Assembly: GCF_002025205.1 (NCBI RefSeq)
Contig: NZ_CP019947.1
Coordinates: 4,130,001-4,194,000, forward strand
From: Pseudomonas sp. CC6-YY-74
GTDB taxonomy: Bacteria; Pseudomonadota; Gammaproteobacteria; Pseudomonadales; Pseudomonadaceae
Direction: 5' to 3'
Length of the DNA: 64,000 nt
The first letter of the stretch is position 1. Each line of letters begins with the position of its first letter. A model generated the notes under the pieces. That model saw only the letters and a list, made by a program, of their open reading frames with translations. It made no database searches and was not told the origin of the DNA. Positions 34,571-43,097 of the stretch are shown here, piece by piece. The position numbers were made by a program, and so were the translations under genes.

Positions 34571-34996
34571 CTATTTGGCGAACAGCTGACTTATATCCTT
34601 GAACGCCTTGAACTCCAGGGCGTTGCCGCAGGGGTCGAGGAGGAACAGGGTGGCCTGCTCGCCGACCTGGCCCTCGAAGCGCACATAGGGCTCGATGACG
34701 AAGCGGGTGTGCCTGGCCTGCAGGCGCTCGGCCAGGGCTTGCCAATCGTCCCACTCCAGCACCACGCCAAAATGCGGTACCGGCACCTCGTGACCGTCCA
34801 CCGGGTTGCTGTGCACGGCCTTTTGATGCTCCATCTGCGGCGCCTGGTGAATCACCAGCTGGTGGCCGAAGAAGTCGAAGTCCACCCAGTGCGCGCTGCT
34901 GCGACCTTCGGCGCAACCGAATACCTCACCGTAGAAGTGTCGGGCAGCGGCCAGGTCGTGGACCGGAATGGCCAGGTGAAAGGGGGCGAGCGCCAT
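34571..34996 (-). CDS. VOC family (glyoxalase/dioxygenase-like) protein
   Basis: This 141-residue protein has two beta-alpha-beta-beta-beta modules. The first has FHLAIPVHDLAAARHFY, with a His in the metal position. The second has PHFGVVLEWDDW and ends LFLLDPCGNALEFKAF, with the closing Glu ligand. The family covers glyoxalases, extradiol dioxygenases and resistance proteins, and the reaction cannot be told from the sequence. It is divergent from a LysR gene 110 bp away, which probably regulates it. Confidence 0.88.
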   Translation of the reverse strand: MALAPFHLAIPVHDLAAARHFYGEVFGCAEGRSSAHWVDFDFFGHQLVIHQAPQMEHQKAVHSNPVDGHEVPVPHFGVVLEWDDWQALAERLQARHTRFVIEPYVRFEGQVGEQATLFLLDPCGNALEFKAFKDISQLFAK

Positions 34997-35106
34997 GAAG
35001 AGATTCCTTGTGGTGACTGTCCGTTGATTCTCAGCAACAGCGATACTGAGTGAAAGCGAATATTCTTGTTCGCAAGCACAAATAAATTTGATCAGTCGAG
35101 GCGGCG

Positions 35107-35973
35107 ATGTTGCGTGAGTTGAGAACCTTCGTGATGGTCGCCCGCCACGGCACCTTCGCCGCCGCCGGCCAGCAGGTCAGCCTGACCCAGTCGGCGGTCA
35201 GCGCGCAGATGCGCGTGCTGGAACAGGGCTTGGGTGTGCGCCTGTTCGACCGCAGTGGCCGCGCCGCCCTGCTCAATGCCGCCGGCCGGCATGCCCTGCC
35301 GCTGGCCGAGCAGATGCTCGCGCTCTATGCCCAGATGGCGCTGCCGACCTCGGCTGCCGAGTGGCAGGGCGAGCTGAAGGTCGGCGCCATCGCCAGTGTG
35401 CAGACCGGCCTGTTGCCCGAAGCCCTGCCGCGCTTTCGTACCGCTGCGCCGCGGGTCGAGCTGAAGCTGGTGCCCGGCGTGTCGCTGAATCTGCTGAGCC
35501 AGGTGGATGCCGGCGAACTGGACCTGGCGCTGCTGATCAAGCCGCCATTCGAGTTGCCCAAGGAACTGCTGCAAATCAGTCTGGCGCGCGAGCCCTTCGT
35601 TCTGATCACGCCCATGGGCGTTACCGGCGATGACCCGCTGCAGATCCTCGCCGAGCAGCCGTTCGTACGCTACGAGCGCCGCTCCTTCGGTGGCCGGCTG
35701 GTCAGCCAGTTTCTTCGCGAGCAACGTCTGAGCGTGCACGAGGCGCTGGAGCTGGACGAACTGGAGGCCATCGTACGCATGGTCGAATGCGGCCTCGGCG
35801 TCTCGCTGATCCCGCGCGCCGGCCTGTGGCTGCAGCGGCCGACCCAGCTGCGGGTGCTCGAGTTGGGCGAACTAACCTTCCACCGCGAACTGGTTGCGCT
35901 GCTGCGCCGCGCCCAGCAGCAGCCGGCCCTGGAGTGTCTGCTGGAGTGCCTGCGGTCGCTGCCACACGGGTAG
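35107..35973 (+). CDS. LysR-family transcriptional regulator
   Basis: This 288-residue LysR protein has an N-terminal helix-turn-helix (residues about 1-60, with GTFAAAGQQVSLTQSAVSAQ) and an effector-binding domain starting around residue 90 (LKVGAIASVQTGLLPEALPR). It is divergent from the VOC gene. Between the two the 110-bp gap is AT-rich (around 35040-35095), as expected of a shared promoter. The natural effector is unknown. Confidence 0.9.
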   Translation: MLRELRTFVMVARHGTFAAAGQQVSLTQSAVSAQMRVLEQGLGVRLFDRSGRAALLNAAGRHALPLAEQMLALYAQMALPTSAAEWQGELKVGAIASVQTGLLPEALPRFRTAAPRVELKLVPGVSLNLLSQVDAGELDLALLIKPPFELPKELLQISLAREPFVLITPMGVTGDDPLQILAEQPFVRYERRSFGGRLVSQFLREQRLSVHEALELDELEAIVRMVECGLGVSLIPRAGLWLQRPTQLRVLELGELTFHRELVALLRRAQQQPALECLLECLRSLPHG

Positions 35974-36017
35974 GCAAGAACAAGGCTATGTCCCGGTTAT
36001 GTGTTGCGAATAGTTTT

Positions 36018-36174
36018 CGTAGGGTGGGTTAGGCACTGACTGCATGGCTAGCGGTTGGCAGGTAGTTGGCTGCGCCGTAACCCGCCAAATGAACCGATAC
36101 CGTAGGTGGGTTACGCGGCGCACAGTCACTGAGGCTAGGTTTTAGCCCGCGATGCGCCGCTAACCCACCCTACG
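36018..36174. repeat. composite palindromic repeat, GTAGGGTGGGTT family
   Basis: CGTAGGGTGGGTTAG (36018-36032) has its exact complement at 36160-36174. Nested inside is a second inverted pair, CGCCGTAACCCGCC (about 36072-36085) against GGTGGGTTACGCGGCG (about 36105-36120). It fills most of the 304-bp gap between the LysR gene and metQ. Sequences of this kind recur in intergenic DNA of several non-aeruginosa pseudomonads. A decayed relative lies at 18578-18609. Confidence 0.8.
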
Positions 36175-36225
36175 ATTTGCGGTCTTGCCCAGCGCTTTTT
36201 CCAACAGGTAACGGGGATATAGCCA

Positions 36226-36250
36226 AGAAAAAGCCCGCACGCGGCGGGCT
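36226..36250 (-). terminator. Rho-independent terminator of the metNIQ operon
   Basis: On the minus strand a 7-bp stem (AGCCCGC / GCGGGCT at 36244-36250 and 36232-36238) with a 5-base loop is followed by TTTTTC. It lies 28 bp beyond the metQ stop, so it ends the metN-metI-metQ transcript. Confidence 0.85.
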
Positions 36251-36277
36251 CGTTCTGCAGGGGCAGGAGTCGTCGGC

Positions 36278-37054
36278 TTAGAACGCCGGCACCACCGCGC
36301 CCTGGTATTTCTCCAGGATGAAGGCTTTGACTTCGGGGCTGTTCAGCGCCTTGGCCAGTTTCTGCATGGCGGCGCTGTCCTTGTTGTCCGGGCGAGCCAC
36401 CAGGATGTTGACGTAGGGCGAGTCGCTGCCTTCGATGATCAGCGCATCCTGGGTCGGGTTGAGCTTGGCTTCCAGGGCGTAGTTGGTGTTGATCAGCGCC
36501 AGGTCGACCTGGGTCAGTACGCGCGCAAGCGTCGCGGCTTCCAGTTCGCGGATCTTGATGCCTTTCGGGTTCTTGACGATGTCCTTGGCGGTGGCGGTGA
36601 TTCCGGCGCCGTTCTTGAGCCTGATCAGCCCGGCCTTCTGCAGCAGCAGCAGGGCGCGGCCACCGTTGGTGGCATCGTTGGGGATGACCACGTTGGCGCC
36701 TTGCGGCAGTTCAACCAGGGTTTTGACCGTGCTCGAGTAAGCGCCAAACGGCTCGACATGCACGCCGGCGACGCTGACCAGCTCGGTGCCGCGGCTGTTG
36801 TTGAACTCGTCGAGGTACGGCTGGTGCTGGAAGAAGTTGGCGTCCAGGCGCTTCTCGGCGACCTGCACGTTGGGCTGCACATAATCGGTGAAGACCTTGA
36901 TCTCCAGCTCGACGCCGTCTTTGGCCAGGGCTGGTTTGACGAATTCGAGGATTTCCGCGTGCGGCACGGCGGTGGCCGCCACGCTCAGGGCTTCGCCCTG
37001 GGCAGCGCTGGAAAACGCGGCGACGACGGCGATGGCAGTCAGCAATTTTTTCAT
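36278..37054 (-). CDS. metQ: D-methionine ABC transporter substrate-binding protein
   Basis: This 258-residue NlpA/MetQ-family periplasmic protein binds methionine for MetNI. It has a signal peptide (MKKLLTAIAVVAAFSSAAQG) that lacks a lipobox cysteine, so it is probably soluble rather than a lipoprotein. Family segments include HAEILEFVKPALAKDG, DANFFQHQPYLDEFN and VVIPNDATNGGRALLLLQ. It is the last gene of metN-metI-metQ and is followed by a terminator. Confidence 0.94.
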   Translation of the reverse strand: MKKLLTAIAVVAAFSSAAQGEALSVAATAVPHAEILEFVKPALAKDGVELEIKVFTDYVQPNVQVAEKRLDANFFQHQPYLDEFNNSRGTELVSVAGVHVEPFGAYSSTVKTLVELPQGANVVIPNDATNGGRALLLLQKAGLIRLKNGAGITATAKDIVKNPKGIKIRELEAATLARVLTQVDLALINTNYALEAKLNPTQDALIIEGSDSPYVNILVARPDNKDSAAMQKLAKALNSPEVKAFILEKYQGAVVPAF

Positions 37055-37134
37055 GAAGGACTCCTTGTGGGATCAGGGGGGTGGCGGCGGCGGGTGGCCG
37101 GCCTATTTTCTGGGCTGTTATTGTCGAGAGCTTT

Positions 37135-37812
37135 TTATTTCCGGGAGAAATGCACCACCAGCTTGTCGCCGGCGGTTTGCAGAATCTGTACCAGCACCAG
37201 CAGCAGGATCACCGTCACCACCATCACGTCTGGCTGGTAGCGCTGATAGCCATAGCGCACCGCCAGATCGCCCAAGCCGCCGCCGCCGATCAGGCCGGAC
37301 ATGGCGGTGTAGGACACCAGGGTGATGGCGGTCACTGTCACGGCGGCAAAGATCCCCGGCAACGCCTCGGGCAGCAAGGCATTGATCACGATCTGCCGGG
37401 TAGTCGCACCCATCGCCTGGGTCGCCTCGATGATGCCGCGATCCACCTCGCGCAACGCGGTTTCCACCAGGCGGGCGAAGAACGGCGTGGCGCCCACTAC
37501 CAGCGGTGGAATGGCCCCGGCCACGCCCAGCGAGGTGCCGGTAACCAGCACGGTGAAGGGAATCATCACGATCAGCAGGATGACGAAGGGCACCGAACGC
37601 AGAATATTCACCAGCAGCGACAGAAAGCCGTAGAAGGTTTTCTGTTCGAACATCTGCCGTGGACTGGTGAGGAACAGCAGCACGCCCAGCGGCAGGCCGA
37701 GGACTATGGTGAACAGCAGCGAACCGCCGAGCATGCTCAGGGTGTCCAGGCTGGCCTGCCAGATTTCCAGCCAGTCGACATTCGGCAATAAGTTGGCCAA
37801 TAGCTTTTCCAT
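37135..37812 (-). CDS. metI: methionine ABC transporter permease
   Basis: This 225-residue permease has five or so transmembrane helices. The cytoplasmic coupling loop, EATQAMGATTRQIVINALLP, is the EAA motif contacted by the MetN ATPase. The ATG at 37812 shares one base with the metN stop (TGATG), so translation is coupled. A longer frame to 38034 lies inside metN and is rejected. An 80-bp gap separates it from metQ. Confidence 0.94.
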   Translation of the reverse strand: MEKLLANLLPNVDWLEIWQASLDTLSMLGGSLLFTIVLGLPLGVLLFLTSPRQMFEQKTFYGFLSLLVNILRSVPFVILLIVMIPFTVLVTGTSLGVAGAIPPLVVGATPFFARLVETALREVDRGIIEATQAMGATTRQIVINALLPEALPGIFAAVTVTAITLVSYTAMSGLIGGGGLGDLAVRYGYQRYQPDVMVVTVILLLVLVQILQTAGDKLVVHFSRK

Positions 37813-38819
37813 CAGCGCAGCACCTCCATGTGTACGTCGGCGGCTTTGAAGCGCGCCAGCGCGGCATCCAGATCGCCACCGGTCAGGGCCAGGGTCAATT
37901 GGCCGTAGGGTGTGTCCTTGATGCGGTCGATGCGTCCGGCGAGGATGCTGTAATCCACCCCGGTTTCGCGCGCCACGGTACCGAGCAGCGGCGCATAGGT
38001 CGCCTGGCCCTGGAAGGTCAGGCGCAGGATGCACCCCTGCACATGGGCGAAATCGTCGTGCAGTTCGTCCTCATCGACCTGTTCGGCTTCCTGGACGAAA
38101 CGCTTGGTGGTCGCGTGTTGCGGATGCAGAAACACATCGGCCACCGGGCCCGACTCGACGATCACGCCGGCGTCCATCACCGCCACGCGGTCGCAGACTC
38201 GGCGGATCACGTCCATCTCGTGGGTGATCAGCACGATGGTCAGGTTCAGTTCGCGGTTGATCTGCGCTAGCAGTTGCAATACCGAGGCGGTGGTCTGCGG
38301 GTCGAGGGCGCTGGTGGCCTCGTCACACAGCAGGATTTTCGGCTCGGTGGCGAGCGCGCGGGCGATGCCGACCCGCTGCTTCTGTCCGCCGGACAGTTGC
38401 GCCGGGTATTTGTTGGCATGCTCGCTGAGACCGACCCGCGCCAGCAGTTCGGCCACGCGCGCCGCCATGGCGCTGCCTGAGAGTGTCCCGGCCAGCTTCA
38501 GCGGCAGGGCGACGTTGGCGGCGACGGTCTTCGACGAGAGCAGGTTGAAGTGCTGGAAGATCATCCCGACCCGCTGGCGGAAGCGCCGCAGGCCAGCCGC
38601 GTCCAGCGCGGTGACATCTTCCCCGTCAATCTGGATGCGTCCACCGGACGGCTCTTCCAGGCGGTTGATCAGGCGCAGCAGGGTGCTCTTGCCGGCACCG
38701 GAATGGCCGATGATGCCGAACACTTCGCCACGGGCGATCTGCAGGTCGCTCGGCTGCAAGGCGGGGATATCGTGGCCACTGACGCGATACGCCTTGTGCA
38801 CCTGGTGAAAATTGATCAC
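37812..38819 (-). CDS. metN: methionine ABC transporter ATP-binding protein
   Basis: This 335-residue ATPase has Walker A (GHSGAGKST, residues about 38-46), the signature LSGGQKQRVG, Walker B (ILLCDEATSALDP) and the switch His in LITHEMDVIR. The C-terminal 90 residues form the NIL/ACT-like regulatory domain that binds methionine and inhibits transport when the cell is replete. It is the first gene of the operon. I see no SAM riboswitch in the upstream 170 bp. Confidence 0.95.
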   Translation of the reverse strand: MINFHQVHKAYRVSGHDIPALQPSDLQIARGEVFGIIGHSGAGKSTLLRLINRLEEPSGGRIQIDGEDVTALDAAGLRRFRQRVGMIFQHFNLLSSKTVAANVALPLKLAGTLSGSAMAARVAELLARVGLSEHANKYPAQLSGGQKQRVGIARALATEPKILLCDEATSALDPQTTASVLQLLAQINRELNLTIVLITHEMDVIRRVCDRVAVMDAGVIVESGPVADVFLHPQHATTKRFVQEAEQVDEDELHDDFAHVQGCILRLTFQGQATYAPLLGTVARETGVDYSILAGRIDRIKDTPYGQLTLALTGGDLDAALARFKAADVHMEVLR

Positions 38820-38991
38820 GCGTTAAACCTTTTGGGTTTGTCGAGCTGCCGGGTAGGCGAAAAGGCGTCTAGTCTACCCGGCGCCGTTTAGGCCGCAAAA
38901 ATCTTTGTAGACCTATGGTTATAGCCAGATCGCATGAATGAACACAGCAACAGGCACCTGTGCCGTCGTTGCGGCACCCGGTCGTGCAGGG

Positions 38992-39840
38992 CTAGCGTTG
39001 CGGGCTAAGCCGCAGTTGCGGGGTCTGTGCGGGTGCAAGCACCTGGCTCATGGTCGGGCTGAAGCGCGGATCGAGGCGTTCTATCCGCGCATTGAGCAGC
39101 GGGGCGAGCCACAGATAGTCACTGGCCTGGCGGACCTGGATCTCCACTGTGCAGCGGTACTTGAGCACCTCCGCGGCGACCGCATCGAGCAGGCGGTACA
39201 GGCCTTGGTTGTCGCGGCTGTCCAGCATCGGCAGGGCAACCACGCTGCTGGGTGCGGCCGGATCGATCAGTTGGGTGTGCGGCTCCGGCGCCGCTTCGGG
39301 CAACTGGACCGCCCTGAGCGCCGCGGCCTGGCGTTCGGCCGCCTGGTGCAATTGGCGCGCCTGCTCGCCGCGTGCGACCTGGGCCTGGGCGGCAGCCTGT
39401 TCGGCGGCGTTGCTGGCCAGATCCGCCGCGTCCAGCTCGGTTTGCCGAACCTGGGCAATGGCGCCACCCAGCCCGGTAGTCAGCGCGGGAGCCTGCGGCA
39501 TCAACTGACGCGCCTGGCTGAGGGCCTTGGCGGCACGGTCCAGATCGCCGGTCTGCAGGGCAGTTTGCCCTTGGCGCAGATAGGCCTCGGCCAGCTGGCG
39601 CTGATACAGCTCCAGGCGGGCATCGCCGCTGGCGCGCCCGTGCAGGGATTTGAGCTGGCTTTTGGCCTCGCTCAACTGGCCGCTGGCCAGGTTCTGCTCG
39701 AGCAGGCGAAAATCACCGAGCAGCTCGTCGGTGGCCTGGCCCGGCCCTTTAGACGTGCTCTGACACGCGGCCAGCAGCAGCGAAATGGCGAGGATGGAAA
39801 GACAACGTGAGGCGAACGAGATCATTTCTGCGAGTCTCAT
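38992..39840 (-). CDS. lipoprotein with TPR-like helices (PA5502-like)
   Basis: This protein of about 282 residues has a type II signal peptide and a lipobox (LLLAAC). A helical region follows that resembles a tetratricopeptide repeat (residues about 60-120, with YQRQLAEAYLRQGQTALQ and DRAAKALSQARQLM). Then come an Ala/Gln-rich coiled coil (AAEQAAAQAQVARGEQARQ) and a C-terminal domain with EVLKYRCTVEIQVR. It lies between metN and znuB, the same relative position as in P. aeruginosa from memory. The start could instead be ATG 39825. Function is unknown; an envelope scaffolding role is only a guess. Confidence 0.8.
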   Translation of the reverse strand: MRLAEMISFASRCLSILAISLLLAACQSTSKGPGQATDELLGDFRLLEQNLASGQLSEAKSQLKSLHGRASGDARLELYQRQLAEAYLRQGQTALQTGDLDRAAKALSQARQLMPQAPALTTGLGGAIAQVRQTELDAADLASNAAEQAAAQAQVARGEQARQLHQAAERQAAALRAVQLPEAAPEPHTQLIDPAAPSSVVALPMLDSRDNQGLYRLLDAVAAEVLKYRCTVEIQVRQASDYLWLAPLLNARIERLDPRFSPTMSQVLAPAQTPQLRLSPQR

Positions 39841-39956
39841 GTTGGGCAAAAAACGTGCAATTCTACACCGCCGAGTCGAGCGCAACCAAACCCTGCTGCG
39901 ATTGCCCGGTAGTTCCTATGTTCATGCACAAGGCTTGCTACAGCGTAGCCTGAGCC

Positions 39957-40745
39957 TCAGGCCGTGCGCCGTGGCAAGGCGAAACTGAGCAGGAACAGGC
40001 TGGCCGCCGCTACCACGATCGAGGGTCCGGCCGGGGTGTCCTGGAACCACGACAGGCTGAGGCCGCCGCAAACGGCGACTATGCCCAGCAAACTGGCGCC
40101 CAGGGCCATTTGTTCCGGGGTGCGCGCGTGGCGCTGGGCCGCCGCCGCGGGAATGATCAGCAAGGAGGTGATCAGCAGCACGCCGACGATCTTCATCGCC
40201 ACGGCGATCACCACGGCGATCAGCAGCATCAGGCTCAGGCGGATCGCCGCCACCGGCAGGCCTTCGACCCGGGCCAGCTCCTCGTGCACGGTAATCGCCA
40301 ACAGGGGCCGCCAGAGCAGGCACAGCAGCAGCAACACCAGGGCGCTGCCGCCAAGAATCCAGGCCAGGTCGCTGGGGCCGACGGCGAGCAGGTCGCCGAA
40401 CAGGTAGCCCATCAGGTCGATGCGCACATCCCTCATGAAGCTCAGCACCACCAAGCCGAGCGACAGGGTGCTGTGGGCGAGAATCCCGAGCAGGGTGTCT
40501 GAGGCCAGCGGTTGGCGGGTCTGCAAGGTCACCAGCAGCACGGCCAGCAGCACGCAGCCGACCGTCACCGCCAGGGTTGGGCTGACGTCGAGCATCAGGC
40601 CGAGGGCGACGCCGAGCAGCGCGGCATGCGACAGGGTATCGCCGAAATAGGCCATGCGCCGCCAGACCACGAAGGAGCCGAGGGGGCCGGCGACTATGGC
40701 CAGGGCCAGGCCGGCGAGCAGGGCGTTGAGGAGAAAATCAGCCAT
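39957..40745 (-). CDS. znuB: zinc ABC transporter permease
   Basis: This 262-residue ABC-3 family permease forms the membrane channel of the high-affinity zinc importer. It has seven or eight hydrophobic helices, with the conserved SFVVWRRMAYFGDTLSHAAL near the N-terminus and the coupling segment ELARVEGLPVAAIRL. The ATG at 40745 overlaps the end of znuC by 8 bp, with ribosome coupling likely. It is the last gene of the zur-znuC-znuB unit. Confidence 0.94.
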   Translation of the reverse strand: MADFLLNALLAGLALAIVAGPLGSFVVWRRMAYFGDTLSHAALLGVALGLMLDVSPTLAVTVGCVLLAVLLVTLQTRQPLASDTLLGILAHSTLSLGLVVLSFMRDVRIDLMGYLFGDLLAVGPSDLAWILGGSALVLLLLCLLWRPLLAITVHEELARVEGLPVAAIRLSLMLLIAVVIAVAMKIVGVLLITSLLIIPAAAAQRHARTPEQMALGASLLGIVAVCGGLSLSWFQDTPAGPSIVVAAASLFLLSFALPRRTA

Positions 40746-41544
40746 GCTTGCAGCCATCTCCGTGCACGTGTGGTTGGACCGGACCCTTGATGTTCAGGCC
40801 GGCGCTTGGTTCGTTGACCACGGCGCCGTGCAGGTCGTGCTCATGGTCGTGGCGGTGGTGATAGATCGCCAGGTTCTTGGCATCCTGGCCGAACAGTTCG
40901 ACGAAGGCCGGGTCACCGCTGACCTGCTCCGGATGGCCGGAACAGCAGACATGTCGATTCAGGCAGACCACCTGATCGGTGGTGCTCATCACCAGGTGCA
41001 GGTCGTGCGAGACCATCAGCACGCCGCAACCATGGCGGTCGCGCAACTGGGTGATCAGGCGATACAGCTCGGCCTGGCCGCTGACGTCGACGCCCTGCAC
41101 CGGCTCGTCGAGCACCAGCAACTCCGGCTCGCGCAGCAGCGCGCGGGCCAGCAGCACGCGCTGCAACTCGCCGCCGGAAATGCTCTGCAAGGGGCTGTCG
41201 ATCACCTGGTTGGCGCCGACTTCGGCCAGTGCCGCCTGGGCGCTGGCGCGATCGACGCCGGGCACCAAGCGCAGAAAGCGCAGCACGCTGAGCGGCAGGG
41301 TGGCATCGACATGCAGTTTCTGCGGCATATAGCCGATGCGCAGTTTCGGCTTGCGCCAGACGCTGCCGCTATCGGGCTTGAGCAGGCCGAGCACGGCGCG
41401 CACCAGGGTGGTCTTGCCGGCGCCGTTGGGGCCGATCAGGGTGACGATCTGGCCGGGGTTGACGCTCAGTTGCACATCCTGCAGCACGCTCTGGCCGCGG
41501 AAGCTGACGCTAATCCCGGCGAGGCGAATCAGCGCATCGCTCAT
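40738..41544 (-). CDS. znuC: zinc ABC transporter ATP-binding protein
   Basis: This 268-residue ATPase energises zinc import. It has Walker A (GPNGAGKTT), signature ISGGELQRV, Walker B (LLVLDEPVQG) and the switch His in VSHDLH. The C-terminal tail beyond the ATPase fold is rich in histidine (YHHRHDHEHDLHG and HVHGDGCKHG), which may bind zinc in the cytosol. The start at 41544 overlaps the zur stop by 4 bp (ATGA). The longer frame to 41679 lies in zur. Confidence 0.94.
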   Translation of the reverse strand: MSDALIRLAGISVSFRGQSVLQDVQLSVNPGQIVTLIGPNGAGKTTLVRAVLGLLKPDSGSVWRKPKLRIGYMPQKLHVDATLPLSVLRFLRLVPGVDRASAQAALAEVGANQVIDSPLQSISGGELQRVLLARALLREPELLVLDEPVQGVDVSGQAELYRLITQLRDRHGCGVLMVSHDLHLVMSTTDQVVCLNRHVCCSGHPEQVSGDPAFVELFGQDAKNLAIYHHRHDHEHDLHGAVVNEPSAGLNIKGPVQPHVHGDGCKHG

Positions 41545-42026
41545 GCGGCCTCCTGGCAGCCGGCACACAGGCCGAGCACTTCGACGGTCTGCCCTTCGAC
41601 CACGAAACCGACACTCTGCGCCCCGCCGATGATCGCTGCGCTGATCGGCGCGTGCTCCAGTTCGATGGCCGCATGGCAACTGCGGCAGATGAGGAACTGG
41701 CCCTGATGGGTATGCGTCGGGTGACTGCAGCCGACGAAGGCGTTGAGCGAGGCGATGCGGTGCACCAGGCCGTTTTCCAGGAGAAAATCCAGCGCCCGAT
41801 AGACGGTCGGCGGCGCGGCGCGGCGGCCATCCAGTTCGCTCAACACGGCGAGAATGTCGTAGGCGCCGAGCGGCTTGTGGCTCTGCCAGACCAGCTCCAG
41901 CACGCGCTTGCGCAGGGCGGTCAGGCGCAGCCCCTGATGCGTGCAGATGCTTTCGGCCTCGGCCAGGGCATGGCTGACGCAGTGGGAATGGTCGTGGGGG
42001 CGTGAGGCGAGCGGTGGCTGAGTCAT
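41541..42026 (-). CDS. zur: zinc uptake regulator (Fur family)
   Basis: This 161-residue Fur-family repressor blocks znu genes when zinc is abundant. It has a winged helix (residues about 30-95, with LRLTALRKRVLELVW and PPTVYRALDFLLENGLVH). The dimerisation domain has metal-binding His and Cys residues: HPTHTHQGQFLICRSCHAA and a C-terminal CAGC pair that would form the structural zinc site. It heads the zur-znuC-znuB operon and diverges from znuA across a Zur-box-like palindrome. Confidence 0.95.
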   Translation of the reverse strand: MTQPPLASRPHDHSHCVSHALAEAESICTHQGLRLTALRKRVLELVWQSHKPLGAYDILAVLSELDGRRAAPPTVYRALDFLLENGLVHRIASLNAFVGCSHPTHTHQGQFLICRSCHAAIELEHAPISAAIIGGAQSVGFVVEGQTVEVLGLCAGCQEAA

Positions 42027-42048
42027 GGGCAGGGACGGCAGAGACTGG

Positions 42049-42070
42049 AGACGTTATTATATTACCCTTT
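42049..42070. promoter_or_regulatory. Zur box between zur and znuA
   Basis: The 57-bp gap between zur and znuA contains GTTATTATATTAC (42053-42065), an AT-rich palindrome resembling the GTTATAATATAAC core of gammaproteobacterial Zur boxes. GAGAC and CCTTTC flank it at roughly the expected distances. It is placed so that one Zur dimer could repress both divergent promoters. Confidence 0.75.
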
Positions 42071-42083
42071 CCATCCCGCCAGA

Positions 42084-43055
42084 GTGTCCGCCGTGTTGCG
42101 TCTTTTTTCTGCTGTCAGCCTGCTCTGCGCCGTTTTCCTCACCAGCTCTGCTGCTCTAGCCGAGGCGCGCGTGCTGACCAGCATCAAGCCCTTGCAGCTG
42201 ATCGCCGCGGCCGTGCAGGACGGTGTCGGCAGCCCTGAAGTGCTGCTGCCGCCCGGCGCCTCGCCGCATCACTACGCACTGCGCCCCTCCGATGTGCGGC
42301 GAGTGCGCGACGTGGCGCTGCTCTATTGGGTCGGTCCCAACCTGGAAAGCTTCCTGCCGCGGGTGCTAGAGGGGCGCAGCAAGCTTAGCGTCGCCGTGCA
42401 GGATCTGCCCGGCATGCACCTGCGCCACTTCGCTGACAAGCATGCCGAGCACGATGACCACGAACAGGCCCATGACGAGTACGCCGAGGATGAGCAGGCG
42501 GTCGCCGACCAGCACGATCAGGATCACCGCCCCGGTACCGTGGATGCGCACCTCTGGTTGTTGCCGGCCAATGCGCGGGTGATCGCCACGCGCATGGCCG
42601 CCGACCTGAGCGCCGCCGACCCGGCCAACGCCGCGCGTTACCAGGCCAACCTGGGCGCCTTCGGCAAACGTCTGGAGGCCCTCGACCAGCGTCTGCAACA
42701 GCGTTTGCACGGGGTGGCCGCCAAGCCCTATTTCGTCTTCCACGAAGCCTACGACTACTTCGAGGCCGCTTACGGCCTCCAGCACGCCGGGGTGTTCAGC
42801 GTGCTCGGGGAAGTGCAGCCGGGTGCCCGCCATGTCGCGGCCATGCGCACCCGCCTGGAGCAGGCTGGGCCGAGCTGCGTATTCTACGAGCCGCCGCGGC
42901 GCCCGCGCCTGGCCGAAACCCTGATCGCCGGCCTGCCGGCGACTCTGGCCGAACTGGATACCATGGGCGCTGCGCTGGCAGTGGATGGCCACGGCTATGA
43001 AACCCTGTTGGAGAATCTGGCGGGCGAGTTGGCGGGGTGCCTGGAAGGGCTGTAA
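42084..43055 (+). CDS. znuA: zinc ABC transporter substrate-binding protein
   Basis: This 323-residue cluster A-I (TroA-like) periplasmic protein binds zinc for ZnuBC. It starts at GTG 42084 and has a signal peptide ending around SSAALA. The binding-site histidines are in ASPHHYALRPSD, in VDAHLWLLP and in FHEAYDYFE. Between them lies a charged His/Asp/Glu-rich loop (residues about 110-150, with HAEHDDHEQAHDEY) that is typical of zinc-specific rather than manganese-specific family members. The last 83 codons are duplicated in decayed form at 45429-45666. Confidence 0.95.
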   Translation: MSAVLRLFSAVSLLCAVFLTSSAALAEARVLTSIKPLQLIAAAVQDGVGSPEVLLPPGASPHHYALRPSDVRRVRDVALLYWVGPNLESFLPRVLEGRSKLSVAVQDLPGMHLRHFADKHAEHDDHEQAHDEYAEDEQAVADQHDQDHRPGTVDAHLWLLPANARVIATRMAADLSAADPANAARYQANLGAFGKRLEALDQRLQQRLHGVAAKPYFVFHEAYDYFEAAYGLQHAGVFSVLGEVQPGARHVAAMRTRLEQAGPSCVFYEPPRRPRLAETLIAGLPATLAELDTMGAALAVDGHGYETLLENLAGELAGCLEGL

Positions 43056-43097
43056 CAACCACGACGGCCATGCCCCAGCTCTGCCTCTTATCGCCCC

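Noticed and set aside
38820..38991. SAM riboswitch before metN
   Set aside because: I could not find the paired stems and conserved core of a SAM riboswitch in this 172-bp interval.
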